Source of the DNA: Candidatus Poribacteria bacterium
Lineage (GTDB): Bacteria > Poribacteria > WGA-4E > WGA-3G
Length of the DNA stretch: 64,000 nt
Assembly: GCA_958295945.1 (NCBI GenBank)
Contig: OY282386.1
Coordinates: forward strand, 1,426,001-1,490,000
Direction: 5' to 3'
Under the pieces are notes generated by a model. It made no database searches and was not told where the DNA came from. It was given only the letters and a program-made list of their open reading frames with translations. Both the position numbers and the translations under genes were made by a program. Positions 27,863 to 37,399 of the stretch are shown one piece after another (the stretch's first letter is position 1; every line of letters starts with the position of its first letter).

Positions 27863-28720
27863 CTATTTTACGATTTGTACTGCGCGTATTCGTAGGCGGA
27901 GAACGAAAAGACAGACAGCAGTCAAGGCAGATAGGACGAGAATTGTCCAAACCCAGTGTATATCAAAGTCAGGTGACTCACCAAAGAGCACACTTCCAAG
28001 TATGTCATAATTTGCCCAAAGTGAGACAATAGAGACTGTACTCATTGAAAACGCCTCTTTTAATATAAGCGCAATCACTGGCAACCCAAACCAAACAGCA
28101 CAAAAACCAATTGTTGCATAACGGGAATTGGTCGTTAGTGAAGAGAAGAACAACATCAATAGACTCGTGATGACAGTGATTATTGCTGAATAGATTATGA
28201 TAGAGAAGATCGTCCAATAATGTTCTTTAAAGAACGTAAAGTCTGCTAATAAAGTGTGTTCCAAGAATAGTAATAAACCTGGTACCAGCGTCAAACAGAC
28301 AAGCAATGTTCCGACTACAATGAATTTACCGATAAGATAGTCATACCACGTAATGGGTTTGGAGAGATAAAGTGAGAGTGCATTGCTTCTTAGATCATCT
28401 GCGATTAACCCCGCGCCGCCAAAGATGGATATAATTGCAACAAGAAACCCTGATAGATCAGGCATTCTAAAGAGATAACCCTGAAAGAATCCTGGATCAA
28501 TTTCATACGGCAAAGTTATATTTTCAAATAGATTTCCAAGGTAGATAAGAATTGCGTGTGCTAAGAAGTAGATTACAGGAGGAATTACGACTATTAATCG
28601 GACGATTTTGCGTTTAGCGAGTATTTTCAATTCTGCTTTGGCAATAACCCACCACCGTGTGCGGTTTTGAGGATTCAACGTGCCTTCCCAATGTCTATAG
28701 TTTTGTGTGTGAATTGGCAT
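27863..28720 (-). CDS. ABC-2-type transporter permease
   Basis: A 285-aa membrane protein with about six hydrophobic segments (for example IVRLIVVIPPVIYFLAHAIL, GFLVAIISIFGGAGLIADD, FIVVGTLLVCLTLVPGLLLFLEH). The order, with a cytoplasmic N-terminus of ~35 residues and the DLRSNALSLYLSKPITWYDYLIGK segment after the second helix, is typical of ABC-2 exporter permeases. The ATPase subunit is not found next to it, nor anywhere in the window. The start has GAGG. It follows the 205-aa lipoprotein gene by two bases, so the three genes 30221-27863 form one operon. Confidence 0.85.
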   Translation of the reverse strand: MPIHTQNYRHWEGTLNPQNRTRWWVIAKAELKILAKRKIVRLIVVIPPVIYFLAHAILIYLGNLFENITLPYEIDPGFFQGYLFRMPDLSGFLVAIISIFGGAGLIADDLRSNALSLYLSKPITWYDYLIGKFIVVGTLLVCLTLVPGLLLFLEHTLLADFTFFKEHYWTIFSIIIYSAIITVITSLLMLFFSSLTTNSRYATIGFCAVWFGLPVIALILKEAFSMSTVSIVSLWANYDILGSVLFGESPDFDIHWVWTILVLSALTAVCLFVLRLRIRAVQIVK

Positions 28721-28722
28721 CG

Positions 28723-29340
28723 TTACCTCGAATAAATAATTGCCTCTTCATCGGTATCCGAAAAAGGTCCTTGTCTATCGGTCTTTATTTCCACAGTGAC
28801 AACCCCTATGTATGTATCGCGTTCGGGGTCTTCTTCAATCAGTCTGAGTGGGATCTGTGCTTTTAGGAGTCTGTCAAGACTATTCGCTTCCTGTGCCCAT
28901 CGCACATCAATTAGTCTACCGTCATAAACCTTCCGATGAATCTCACCGTTCCGCATTGAGTAGACTTTCGCTTTGGTGGTGAAATCTGCATCAGAAAGGG
29001 TGCTTACGCCAACACCTGGACTGAGAATACTTTGGTTCCATATAAGTGGAACTCCGTGTTTATCAGTCAGAAAGATTGTGACTTCAATCCGATTCACACG
29101 TGGTTCAGTCAGAATGCTGATCCCTTCAAAGTTCTGGATTTCTCCTGTTCCGCATGCAATTAGCGTGAGAGTGCAGATACAGATAATTATGACTACTCGA
29201 ATTCTCGATTGTAAGCGGAACAAGTCAATCTCTCCTTTTGAATTTTTACCTATCATCTGTTGGTGTCTGGTTCTCGTCGCCTTGTTTGCGAGGTTTAATG
29301 ATGACTCGCTATCAACCTTTGGTAAATCTTCAATATTCAC
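28723..29340 (-). CDS. Putative lipoprotein of the ABC-2 permease operon
   Basis: The ORF begins with a GTG that overlaps the previous gene's stop as GTGA (205 aa); the ATG at 29256 would give a more normal 177 aa. A hydrophobic stretch, VVIIICICTLTLIACG, ends in a lipobox, so the mature protein would be an exported lipoprotein beginning at that Cys. The remainder (NRIEVTIFLTDKHGVPLIW, TYIGVVTVEIKTDRQGPF) is beta-rich and unassigned. It may be the substrate or anchor of the neighbouring exporter; this is inference from position only. Confidence 0.6.
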   Translation of the reverse strand: MNIEDLPKVDSESSLNLANKATRTRHQQMIGKNSKGEIDLFRLQSRIRVVIIICICTLTLIACGTGEIQNFEGISILTEPRVNRIEVTIFLTDKHGVPLIWNQSILSPGVGVSTLSDADFTTKAKVYSMRNGEIHRKVYDGRLIDVRWAQEANSLDRLLKAQIPLRLIEEDPERDTYIGVVTVEIKTDRQGPFSDTDEEAIIYSR

Positions 29341-30221
29341 TTTTTATTTGGGATGACAAGTATTAACGGATCTTTCATGTGTTTCAATTGGCCAGTGAGG
29401 TCTTGGATTTCAACCCATTGAGGTAAATTAGGTGATTTCTTCATGTCCCAACCTGTTTTACGTGTTCCATCTGAAATAGCAGACAATTGCTCATTCTGCG
29501 TTTTTGTTGTATCATTGAGAAGTTCAAAATCAATCTTGCGTGATAATGTAACACCATAGGACTCATATCGTGGTTCTATTGGTTTGGGTGATTTTGCTGG
29601 TTTCCACTCTCCAACATTCACATTACTCATCCCATCAATTACGCGTTCAGTATTGTCATCAGGCATCGTGCCGTAAGTAATACGAATTTTCCAATTCTTT
29701 AGATTGATGCGGCTTTTGGTGGTGTTGTATATTTTTATCAAGATAGTATTTTGGGGTGAGATTATTTCTGATTGAAACGGAGTTTTAACCTTATCAAACT
29801 CTTCTACTAATTTTTCCGATAAATCTTTGCTATTTAACCAATTTTCCTTTTTCGATTCATATAGGACACCCATGACTTTCGCGGGATATGTTATGATTTC
29901 ACGAAGCACAAGCGCGTTTGGATGAAAGGTCGACTCTATAGGTTTCAACATCTCAATGGTTACACCTTTAGCCGTGTCAGGTGTTTTCTCTAACACGCCT
30001 ATAGATAAACTATCAGCAAGTTTTTTTAATTCAGCATTGGTTAGACCTAAATGCTTAGAAAGATCTAAGTTTAGTGTCGTGTTCCCATCAATATGCGTTA
30101 ACGAAATATCTTTTGTTATTGGATTCTCATTGGGTTGCTGTTGTGTTGAGCCAGTTAGAGGAAAAAACAAACATATAATCAATAATGTTATGCTACTTAA
30201 GATTGAAAAAGAGGTTTTCAT
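29337..30221 (-). CDS. Exported protein of unknown function
   Basis: A 294-aa protein with a signal peptide (hydrophobic 9-22, cleavage likely after SGSTQ-type residues near 26). It has no family I recognise; the mid-section is beta-rich (VLREIITYPAKVMGVLYES, ILIKIYNTTKSRINLKNWKIRITYG). GGAG precedes the ATG. It is the first gene of the three-gene run that ends with the ABC-2 permease and overlaps the next gene by four bases. Confidence 0.6.
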   Translation of the reverse strand: MKTSFSILSSITLLIICLFFPLTGSTQQQPNENPITKDISLTHIDGNTTLNLDLSKHLGLTNAELKKLADSLSIGVLEKTPDTAKGVTIEMLKPIESTFHPNALVLREIITYPAKVMGVLYESKKENWLNSKDLSEKLVEEFDKVKTPFQSEIISPQNTILIKIYNTTKSRINLKNWKIRITYGTMPDDNTERVIDGMSNVNVGEWKPAKSPKPIEPRYESYGVTLSRKIDFELLNDTTKTQNEQLSAISDGTRKTGWDMKKSPNLPQWVEIQDLTGQLKHMKDPLILVIPNKK

Positions 30222-30365
30222 TTTATAAATTCTCCTTCAAAAGATTATTTTAGTTTGCAAATAGTATACAATGGAAAATGTATATTTGGCAAGATGAATT
30301 GTAAATGCGTAATTTTTATATATCGGGGTTGTATAACCATCCAACTCAAGAAGTTGACATAAGGA

Positions 30366-31157
30366 TTATTTAAGGATGTCTTCCATACGCGCCTGCACCC
30401 CTGCCTTGTGTTCTGGATGTGTGTGAATATAGAATATTCCTGACTGCATAGCATTGTAAACATGATCTGCTACTTCCGCAGGGGACATGCCTGCGTCCAT
30501 CTCAGCACGCACATCTCGGTTATCTGTAATATTGCGATTATGGTGGTGAGATTCACTATCTGTACGGTTTCGAGAAGAGTCTAAAATCCCTGTCCGCACC
30601 CATCCAGGACATAACACATGCACCTGAATTTGAGAACCACTTTGTACCAATTCATCAGCGAGGGTTTCTGAAAGAGCAACGACGGCATGCTTGCTCACCA
30701 TATAGATACCTGCACCGGGACCACGGACTAAACCGAGAATTGAAGCAGTATTGACGATATGACATTCGGTTTCTTGTGATAGCATGCGGGGGACAAATGC
30801 TCGGATACCGTGGATAACACCCCATAGGTTTACACCTAATACCCACTCCCAATCAGCGATGGTATGTTCCCAAATAGGACGGCTACAGACAACACCGGCA
30901 TTGTTGCAGAGGATATGCACCGCACCATAGGCATTATACGTTTGCACTGCAAGGTTTTCAACATCTTCAGCATTTGAGACATCTGTTCTGACAGCAAGAA
31001 CGTTCGCGCCATTAGCACGTAGGTCTTGTTCAAGTTTAGCTAACGGTGCTTCTTCAATATCTGCGAGGACAACCGTCATCCCTTCCGCAGCGAATCGTTC
31101 TACCATACCGCGTCCGATGCCACTTGCTGCCCCGGTAATTACTGCCACCTGTTTCAT
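30366..31157 (-). CDS. Short-chain dehydrogenase/reductase
   Basis: A 263-aa SDR. The NAD(P)-binding TGAASGIG is at 8-15, NNAG at 85-88, and the catalytic Ser139, Tyr152 and Lys156 are in NTASILG and GIYMVSKHA. The Asp after the second strand (LADIEE) favours NAD(H). The substrate is unknown. AAAGGAG precedes the ATG. It is preceded by a 38-codon ORF ten bases upstream. Confidence 0.92.
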   Translation of the reverse strand: MKQVAVITGAASGIGRGMVERFAAEGMTVVLADIEEAPLAKLEQDLRANGANVLAVRTDVSNAEDVENLAVQTYNAYGAVHILCNNAGVVCSRPIWEHTIADWEWVLGVNLWGVIHGIRAFVPRMLSQETECHIVNTASILGLVRGPGAGIYMVSKHAVVALSETLADELVQSGSQIQVHVLCPGWVRTGILDSSRNRTDSESHHHNRNITDNRDVRAEMDAGMSPAEVADHVYNAMQSGIFYIHTHPEHKAGVQARMEDILK

Positions 31158-31167
31158 TCAATCTCCT

Positions 31168-31284
31168 TTAGGTGCAACCTGATTTCTCAGTTTTTACATG
31201 TGTTGTGCTTCCTCTGGTGTCGTGGAACTTTACTGCATTGGGATCAGTTTCTAAACCGATCAGTTCTTGTAATTGTTCTGACAT
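31168..31284 (-). CDS. Small ORF upstream of the SDR gene
   Basis: A 38-codon ORF (MSEQLQELIGLETDPNAVKF..., ending SGCT) with AAAGGAG seven bases before its ATG. It ends ten bases before the SDR start and contains the SDR ribosome site in its last codons, so translation may be coupled. No known family is recognised. It could be a real small protein, a leader peptide or a relic of a longer gene. Confidence 0.45.
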   Translation of the reverse strand: MSEQLQELIGLETDPNAVKFHDTRGSTTHVKTEKSGCT

Positions 31285-31314
31285 ATTTCTCCTTTGTTGT
31301 TGGATGTGTGAAGT

Positions 31315-33732
31315 TTATCGGTGCGGGATGTCCCAGATTAGCACTGTGCCATCGGTATGTTCTGTTATGATTTTACGACTGTCTGGAGAAAATTTGATTC
31401 CCTCGGAGTACAAATTTGTAAGCCACGGGAATGTTTTCATAAGCTTACCCGTGGATGCCTTCCATAGTCGCAAATATCCCTTATATGACAATGGGTATGT
31501 TGCTATGGTTTTGCCATCTGGTGAATAGATAACATTTCCTATTTGACTTGATCTGTCCACGTGCTGATCTTTTAGATGAATTGGTTTCCCTATTGGCTTC
31601 CCGGTGTGGAGATTCCATAACCTTATCTTATCGTATTCTATCACAACCATAAGTGTATCAAAGGTTGGGGAAACTATCTTCCAATTGATAAGATCCGGAA
31701 CCCGATTACGTGATTTTTTAAATGGTTGCCATCCGAAGAGTCCTTCACTATGTTTTTTAAATCTTGTGGGTGACTCTCCTGTGGTGATATTCCAAAGCGA
31801 TACGGTTTTCTCCCATGAGTTACTAACAATAGCATGTATATCACCCTTGAGTGAATATATCATATCAGTGTTTGAACCAATTGGCAATTTGACTGTTTTT
31901 ATGTTTTCTCCAGTGTTTATATTCCACAAACGAACTGACATATCTTTACTATGCGTCGCGAGAGTTTTACCATCCTGTCCATACATCAGGGAATAGAACT
32001 TTTCTGTATGTCCTGTAAATATCTTTATGTTTTCTCCAGTGGTTGTATCCCATAGTCGTACAGAATTATCAGAATAATTTGTTGCTATGGTTTTGCCATC
32101 TGGTGAGTATAGGAACTTAGGAAAACCCTCTTGACTCTCATATTTCATAATCTTTTCTCCGGTATCAACATTCCATAGACGCACAGTACCACCTTTACTT
32201 GATCTTATGTGTGTTCTTGTTACTATTGTTTTGCCATTCGGAGAAAAAACTGGCAGAGAGATAGAACCCTCATGTCCAGTGAGTGTATTTACGTGTTCTC
32301 CCGTGCTTGTGTTCCAAATCCCGACCGTCTCTTCCCTTTGTTCAATTGCGATCATCTTTCCATCTGGAGAAAACACGGGGAGATGATTGGCGCGTGGGTC
32401 AAAGTTTTCAGAACCTACATTGCCTATCAACATTTTTATCTTTTTCCCAGTGCTGGCATCCCACAATCCTAATGTGCCGACTACAGTTGAAATTGCAATG
32501 ATATCACCCTTTGGTGAAAATGTGATATGTTTGATATTATAACTATTTCCTTTTAGTGTATTCAGATAATTTCCAGTAGCTGCATGCCGTAACTGTGCCT
32601 CTTTCCCTATCTTAATTATGAGTATCTTACCGTCTGGTGAATACTTAACGGCATGTGGACTATGACCTGTAAATGTCTGGCGAATTTCACCAGTATCTGC
32701 ATCCCACCACTGCATTCTGCCTTCCCTACCAACAGATGCAATAGTTTTACCATCAGGGGAATACGCAGTGTGTGTGATTGCTCCCGCGTGTCCACGTGCG
32801 AAATGAAGGATACCTGTGTATATTTCATAAGTCTTTAAAGGTTGTCCAGTTTGAGTGTTCCATTGATGTAACATGCCATCCCAACCAGCAGATATTATGG
32901 TTGTCCCATCAGGTGAATAAGCGACTGAAACGATAATATCTTTATGTCCTGTGAGAGTATTTAAGTTATCCCCTGTGTGTGCGTCCCACACCCGTACAGT
33001 CTTGTCCCTGCTTGCACTTACGATGGTATCACCATCTGGTGAATATGCGACTGCGACAACCGTTTCTGTATGTCCTGTAAGTGTTTCAATGTTTATTCCT
33101 GTGCGTGTATTCCATAGCCGTACTGTTTTATCCCCACCACCACTCACGATTGTTTTGCCATCAGGAGAAAATGCATAAGAGTAAATAGCCACGTCAGGAT
33201 GTCCCTCATAATTAGTATTAGGCTTTTCATGTCCAGAAAGTGATTTCAGGTATTTTCCTGTGCGTGCATTCCACAGTTCTATTGTATTCTCTTCACCTTT
33301 TATTGCGATTGTTTGACCATCCGGTGAATATTTTATATAACCTATATATTCTTCATTACATTTGAACTTTTTTATTGTTTTTCCAGTGCGTGTGTTCCAT
33401 AGTTGCACCCTCCCGTCTACGCCGCCAGTTGCGATTGTTTTACTATCCGATGAATATGCTGCGGAAACAAATCGTTCCTCATCCTTTCCTGTCAATAAGT
33501 TTCGTTCTTCACCAGTACGTGCATCGTAAATCCAAACACCGTTGAATGTGCTGACAGCCATCTGAGTACCATCAGGAGAATATGTTATTCCTCGTATATA
33601 CCCTTTTCCTAAACGGGCAATTGCACCTTCGGGTAGACCAAATTGTATAGATGGTTCGTATTGCGCGAAGGTGGGTGATACACATAAATCAACAAAGGAA
33701 AATAGCACTAACAGTAAAAGTAACTTCTTCAT
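31315..33732 (-). CDS. Large secreted WD40-repeat protein
   Basis: An 805-aa protein with a signal peptide (MKKLLLLLVLFSF, cleavage near 23). The mature part is a series of about fifteen WD40 blades with the pattern YSPDGxTIAxxxxDxxVRLWD and spacer GEHLNTLTGH-like turns, enough for two seven-bladed propellers. AAGGAGG precedes the ATG. It is a likely extracytoplasmic protein-binding scaffold. Related genes are at 12286 and 54483. Confidence 0.87.
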   Translation of the reverse strand: MKKLLLLLVLFSFVDLCVSPTFAQYEPSIQFGLPEGAIARLGKGYIRGITYSPDGTQMAVSTFNGVWIYDARTGEERNLLTGKDEERFVSAAYSSDSKTIATGGVDGRVQLWNTRTGKTIKKFKCNEEYIGYIKYSPDGQTIAIKGEENTIELWNARTGKYLKSLSGHEKPNTNYEGHPDVAIYSYAFSPDGKTIVSGGGDKTVRLWNTRTGINIETLTGHTETVVAVAYSPDGDTIVSASRDKTVRVWDAHTGDNLNTLTGHKDIIVSVAYSPDGTTIISAGWDGMLHQWNTQTGQPLKTYEIYTGILHFARGHAGAITHTAYSPDGKTIASVGREGRMQWWDADTGEIRQTFTGHSPHAVKYSPDGKILIIKIGKEAQLRHAATGNYLNTLKGNSYNIKHITFSPKGDIIAISTVVGTLGLWDASTGKKIKMLIGNVGSENFDPRANHLPVFSPDGKMIAIEQREETVGIWNTSTGEHVNTLTGHEGSISLPVFSPNGKTIVTRTHIRSSKGGTVRLWNVDTGEKIMKYESQEGFPKFLYSPDGKTIATNYSDNSVRLWDTTTGENIKIFTGHTEKFYSLMYGQDGKTLATHSKDMSVRLWNINTGENIKTVKLPIGSNTDMIYSLKGDIHAIVSNSWEKTVSLWNITTGESPTRFKKHSEGLFGWQPFKKSRNRVPDLINWKIVSPTFDTLMVVIEYDKIRLWNLHTGKPIGKPIHLKDQHVDRSSQIGNVIYSPDGKTIATYPLSYKGYLRLWKASTGKLMKTFPWLTNLYSEGIKFSPDSRKIITEHTDGTVLIWDIPHR

Positions 33733-33941
33733 CGTTCAGCCTCCTTATTCTGACTCTTGTCCTAACAAACTAAACCGGAATTGTGACAAACTGCCCTTCG
33801 GGGGGTTCTGCTCAACAGAACCATGCTTCTGTAATTCTCGGTGCTGACTGTTGTCTTTGTTTTCTATTGCGGCACAAGTATGTCAGGGTACAGAAACCTT
33901 GACCTACATACAACAGTAAGGGATAAAGCACTGTCGCATCT

Positions 33942-35390
33942 CTACAAATAAGGATAGGTGGCATCGGGATCATAGTCTGGCAGTAGCGCGTTATGGCGTT
34001 GTCCCGCTATGAGTCTATCCCCATCCGTAAAACCCTCAGGTCTGTCGCGAAGGAACTCAATCAGTCTATTTCGCCAAGGAGTTAGGCGCGTTTCGGCATC
34101 GTCCTCAAGTGATAAATCTATTGTTTCATGCGGGGCCTCGTGCAGATTGAAGAGATGTTCGCGACCTGTTTGAGAATACCAGATGTACTTGTAGTTACCA
34201 TCAGTTATATAATGGTTGCCGTGATTGTAATTGTAGCAACCTGAATGCTCCCCGTGAAGGCATTCCCGCACTCGGTCAGTATCTCCTTGCATGATGGGTA
34301 GTAAACTTTTACCGGTGCAGGTATCCGGAATATCAATATTTGCAGCACCAAGAATAGTTGGCATGATGTCCTGCAGTCCGACAGGACTGTTGCATACAGT
34401 TTCTTTCGGATAACGCCATTTCGCGGGTGCTCGCATGAGGAAAGGCACTCTTGCACTGGCTTCGTAGGGGAAAGTTTTACGGAACATGTTGTGATCCCCT
34501 AACATCTCACCGTGGTCGGAGGTGAAAATAACGAGACAGTCATTCAGGTTGCCTGCGTTTTGCAACAGCCGACCAATTTGATCGTCAATGAAATTAATCA
34601 TCCCATAATAGGCAGCACGTGCACACTGCATGTCGTACTTGTCAAGGTTTATCTCCCAAGCATTTGGATTCTGACCTTTCTCCTCAATGTCAAGGTTTAG
34701 AGACCATCTGCCGTTAACGGGAGGCGGGAGATCCCGCTCTATGTACCGTTGATAATAGTGTGCTGGTGGTGTCAACGGTGGATGTGGGTCTATAAATGAG
34801 ATGTTGAGGAAAAATGGTGATGATGGATCGCGTTTTTTGAGGAACTTGAGGGCGCGGTCAATACACCAGAAGGTGTGCATCTGTTCTTCGGGAAGGTGAT
34901 GCGGACGACCAACCCATCCGTTGGCAGAAACACCGTGTGCCATACCGGGTTCAAAGTCATTACGACGATGGTATTGTTGCAACCATTCAACATAGTCATT
35001 GTTGGCAGTGCCATGTGTTGCATCGGACAACTGGATATGATCGAAACCGTATCGTTTGCGTGGTGGAGATAGATGTAGTTTCCCAATCATCTCGGTTTGA
35101 TAACCGGCTGCGGATAATTCGCCAGCAAGCGTATGTGGTGGATTCCATTGTGCGCCTGTATATCCAACCATTCCGTTGGCTGCTGGTGCGGTGCCTGTCA
35201 TTATGCCGCGTCGTGCGGGGATACAACTCGGACATTCGGCATACCCACGGCGGAAGTGTGTGCCGCTGCGTCCGATCCAGTCTAAGTTGGGTGTTTGTAG
35301 GCATGCGGGACCGTCTGGATCAATGCCGAGACAGTCGCCGCGTTGTTGATCGGTTGTGATTAAGAGGATGTTTGGTTGGTCGTTAGGCAT
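33942..35390 (-). CDS. Sulfatase (formylglycine type)
   Basis: A 482-aa type I sulfatase from the ATG at 35390, preceded by GGAG (an ATG at 35402 is less favoured). The maturation motif is Cys56-Ile-Pro-Ala-Arg60, the CxPAR variant. The metal site begins with DQQ at 14-16 (TTDQQRGD), and VIFTSDHGEMLGDHNMFRK supplies the later Asp-His and Lys. No signal peptide is visible. Its closest resemblance is to heparan- or choline-sulfatase-like members; the substrate is unknown. The 209-bp gap to the upstream WD40 gene holds no gene. Confidence 0.9.
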   Translation of the reverse strand: MPNDQPNILLITTDQQRGDCLGIDPDGPACLQTPNLDWIGRSGTHFRRGYAECPSCIPARRGIMTGTAPAANGMVGYTGAQWNPPHTLAGELSAAGYQTEMIGKLHLSPPRKRYGFDHIQLSDATHGTANNDYVEWLQQYHRRNDFEPGMAHGVSANGWVGRPHHLPEEQMHTFWCIDRALKFLKKRDPSSPFFLNISFIDPHPPLTPPAHYYQRYIERDLPPPVNGRWSLNLDIEEKGQNPNAWEINLDKYDMQCARAAYYGMINFIDDQIGRLLQNAGNLNDCLVIFTSDHGEMLGDHNMFRKTFPYEASARVPFLMRAPAKWRYPKETVCNSPVGLQDIMPTILGAANIDIPDTCTGKSLLPIMQGDTDRVRECLHGEHSGCYNYNHGNHYITDGNYKYIWYSQTGREHLFNLHEAPHETIDLSLEDDAETRLTPWRNRLIEFLRDRPEGFTDGDRLIAGQRHNALLPDYDPDATYPYL

Positions 35391-35514
35391 TTGAAACTCC
35401 ATGTTAGGAAACGCTAATTTGGTTCAACGGTTTTGTTAGGTCTTGTTAGACAATAAAACATATATGTTTATACGAAAAGACCAATTTTGGGAATGTGAAG
35501 TTTATTAGAAATGG

Positions 35515-36894
35515 TTATCGACTGAGGCTAAGTAGCCGGTACTTAATCTTAATTTCATCTGTGGTCTCACTTCTTTCAACGAATCCTTGTATCTCTGCAG
35601 TATAAGTCTGGCTTAGTGTGGCGTTCCTTACAGTGTCAGTCTCAAATGCATCCTCTGAGATCTTTCCTCTAAAATAGTTTTCGTCAAAATAGTTTTCATC
35701 TGTCGTTTCAATCTGAAATGTTTTGGATCTGAGGGAGATACCAACTAAAGTACCCAGGATTTTGATTGTTTCCGATACTTCTTTTTGAATTGTCTCGAGA
35801 ATATCAATTACCTCTTGCATTTGTGAGTTTGATAGTTGTACTGTATCACCAAAACTAGGATTTGGAGATGTCCAAGTAAATTTGGTATCCATTACGGATT
35901 CACTGAGTGGTTTGAGGAAATTTGTGTAATCCTTTGCAACTTTTGGTCCAAATTGTTCCATGAGTGATTTAAGTTGGTCTTGGTCACTTCCAGAGTTGAG
36001 TATCTTCACAAATTCACTGATTGCTTTTCCGATATTAGAATCATTGAAAATGCCAACATACTCTGTTGAGGCAAGTCTCATTTCAAATGAACCTGCACCA
36101 ACTTCCAATAGTGATATCTGTAAATTTCTTTTGATGTCTTCAGGTATCTTTTTTGAAGTTATATTAACACATTTCGCACCGATTCTGTAAATTACTTTCT
36201 GTAATCCATCAAGACTCTTACCAAGAGGAGCAATAGGTGCTTCTGATCTGAATACACCGACAAAGTTGCAAGCTATAGTCAGCAGTTCTCGGACACTAAA
36301 CGATTCTATTGCTTGTGGATTGCTGAGAGCTGGAAGTGTATCAGTTTTGAGTCCGAGGCGTTCGCCCGGTAGCGGGAGTATATCCTCGGAGATTTGATTA
36401 GATGGGATGAATTCTAATGAAGATTGTGTTTGATCATCGTACTGATCTCTTATCTGTAATAGAAAGTCGTTCTCAGCATCGGTGAATGCATTACGAAGGT
36501 CTATTCCGCCTGATCGAATAAGATTGAGCCGGTCATTGGAGATTCCAACACGAAGCCAGGTTTTGTTTTTATCGTTTTCAGCGACGGTAACAAGGTAAAA
36601 ACTTCCAACAGCATCTTTACAAGAAAAGAGAACAGGATAATCATCATATACATAGGTTTCAATGATTTGATGTTTACCTAAACGTGGAATGTTGATTTGA
36701 TTAGGTCGTTTTAAAGATGGTGGCGGGACCACCTCACCCTCTTCCTGTAATCCTTCGATATGAAATTCGATAGCTTCATCTATTAACTTTTGTGTCTCTT
36801 CCAGAGTCTCACCGACAGCGATGCAACCGGGGAGATCAGGAACATATGCACCATAACTACTATCGCCCTTTTCAAAAATTACAACATATTCCAT
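35515..36894 (-). CDS. HicB-like antitoxin fused to a large DUF6575-like region
   Basis: The ATG at 36894 (site GAGG) gives 459 aa; an ATG at 36909 overlaps the hicA stop. Residues 1-60 are a normal HicB core (MEYVVIFEKG, GAYVPDLPGCIAVGETLEET, EFHIEGLQEEGE). In place of the short DNA-binding tail of HicB there are ~400 more residues. The first block (~70-170, with LFSCKDAVGSFYLVTVAEND and WLRVGISNDRLNLIRSG) resembles DUF6575; the rest is unassigned, with a long helical part near the C-terminus (SQMQEVIDILETIQKEVSETIKILG). The gene follows the toxin by one shared base. It may bind and inhibit HicA; what the large extension does is not known. Confidence 0.75.
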   Translation of the reverse strand: MEYVVIFEKGDSSYGAYVPDLPGCIAVGETLEETQKLIDEAIEFHIEGLQEEGEVVPPPSLKRPNQINIPRLGKHQIIETYVYDDYPVLFSCKDAVGSFYLVTVAENDKNKTWLRVGISNDRLNLIRSGGIDLRNAFTDAENDFLLQIRDQYDDQTQSSLEFIPSNQISEDILPLPGERLGLKTDTLPALSNPQAIESFSVRELLTIACNFVGVFRSEAPIAPLGKSLDGLQKVIYRIGAKCVNITSKKIPEDIKRNLQISLLEVGAGSFEMRLASTEYVGIFNDSNIGKAISEFVKILNSGSDQDQLKSLMEQFGPKVAKDYTNFLKPLSESVMDTKFTWTSPNPSFGDTVQLSNSQMQEVIDILETIQKEVSETIKILGTLVGISLRSKTFQIETTDENYFDENYFRGKISEDAFETDTVRNATLSQTYTAEIQGFVERSETTDEIKIKYRLLSLSR

Positions 36895-36908
36895 TCGTTT
36901 ATTCCTCA

Positions 36909-37094
36909 TTACTTGAGACCTGATTGTTTCAAAATGCTGTTGAGTGTGCCTTTTGGGACATTTGTTCCCATTTTCCCAGAAACTGTCACCTTCCCTTTTC
37001 TTGTTGGATGTTTAAACTGCCGATGACTTCCTTTCGTTTTTATATGATACCATCCATCATCTTCAATCAATTTTATGAGTTTTCTAACGGTCAT
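36909..37094 (-). CDS. hicA: HicA-family mRNA interferase toxin
   Basis: A 61-aa toxin from the ATG at 37094, preceded by GGAAGG (an in-frame upstream ATG at 37121 lacks such a site). The double-stranded-RNA-binding fold is clear: LIKLIEDDGWYHIKTKGSHRQFKHP. His24 of the GSHRQF motif is the residue needed for ribonuclease activity and is present, so the toxin appears functional. The stop overlaps the downstream ORF start as TAATG, the usual hicAB order. Confidence 0.85.
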   Translation of the reverse strand: MTVRKLIKLIEDDGWYHIKTKGSHRQFKHPTRKGKVTVSGKMGTNVPKGTLNSILKQSGLK

Positions 37095-37399
37095 AAATGC
37101 AGCCTTCCAACGTTCCAACATACTATAGCAGAAGAGTGCTTCAGACGCATATAGATCCTGCCACTCTCTGAGAAATATTTATCAGTTATTGTGAATTGTC
37201 TCTTTTTGATCCTCCGCCCCAGTCGTTATCCTCTGCGACAAGGTAAATGGCAAGTACGACGGGAGTTGTTATATAACATGCCACCCAATGCTGGATAAAT
37301 ATATTGTATAACATTTGTGAAAAGTTGTCAAGTTACGAAGAACGTAGAATTCAGTACATTACCTATGAATTAATGTGATTTACTCATATAGAGATGGAA
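37095..37399. other. Intergenic region upstream of hicA
   Basis: A 305-bp stretch with no gene. It should contain the hicAB promoter on the minus strand and the end of the downstream dimethylformamidase-like gene's transcription. No clear -10/-35 pair, operator palindrome or terminator hairpin could be assigned. Confidence 0.4.

Noticed and set aside
31604-33178. Plus-strand ORFs opposite the large WD40 gene
   Set aside because: They are antisense to the WD40 repeats and show no independent features.
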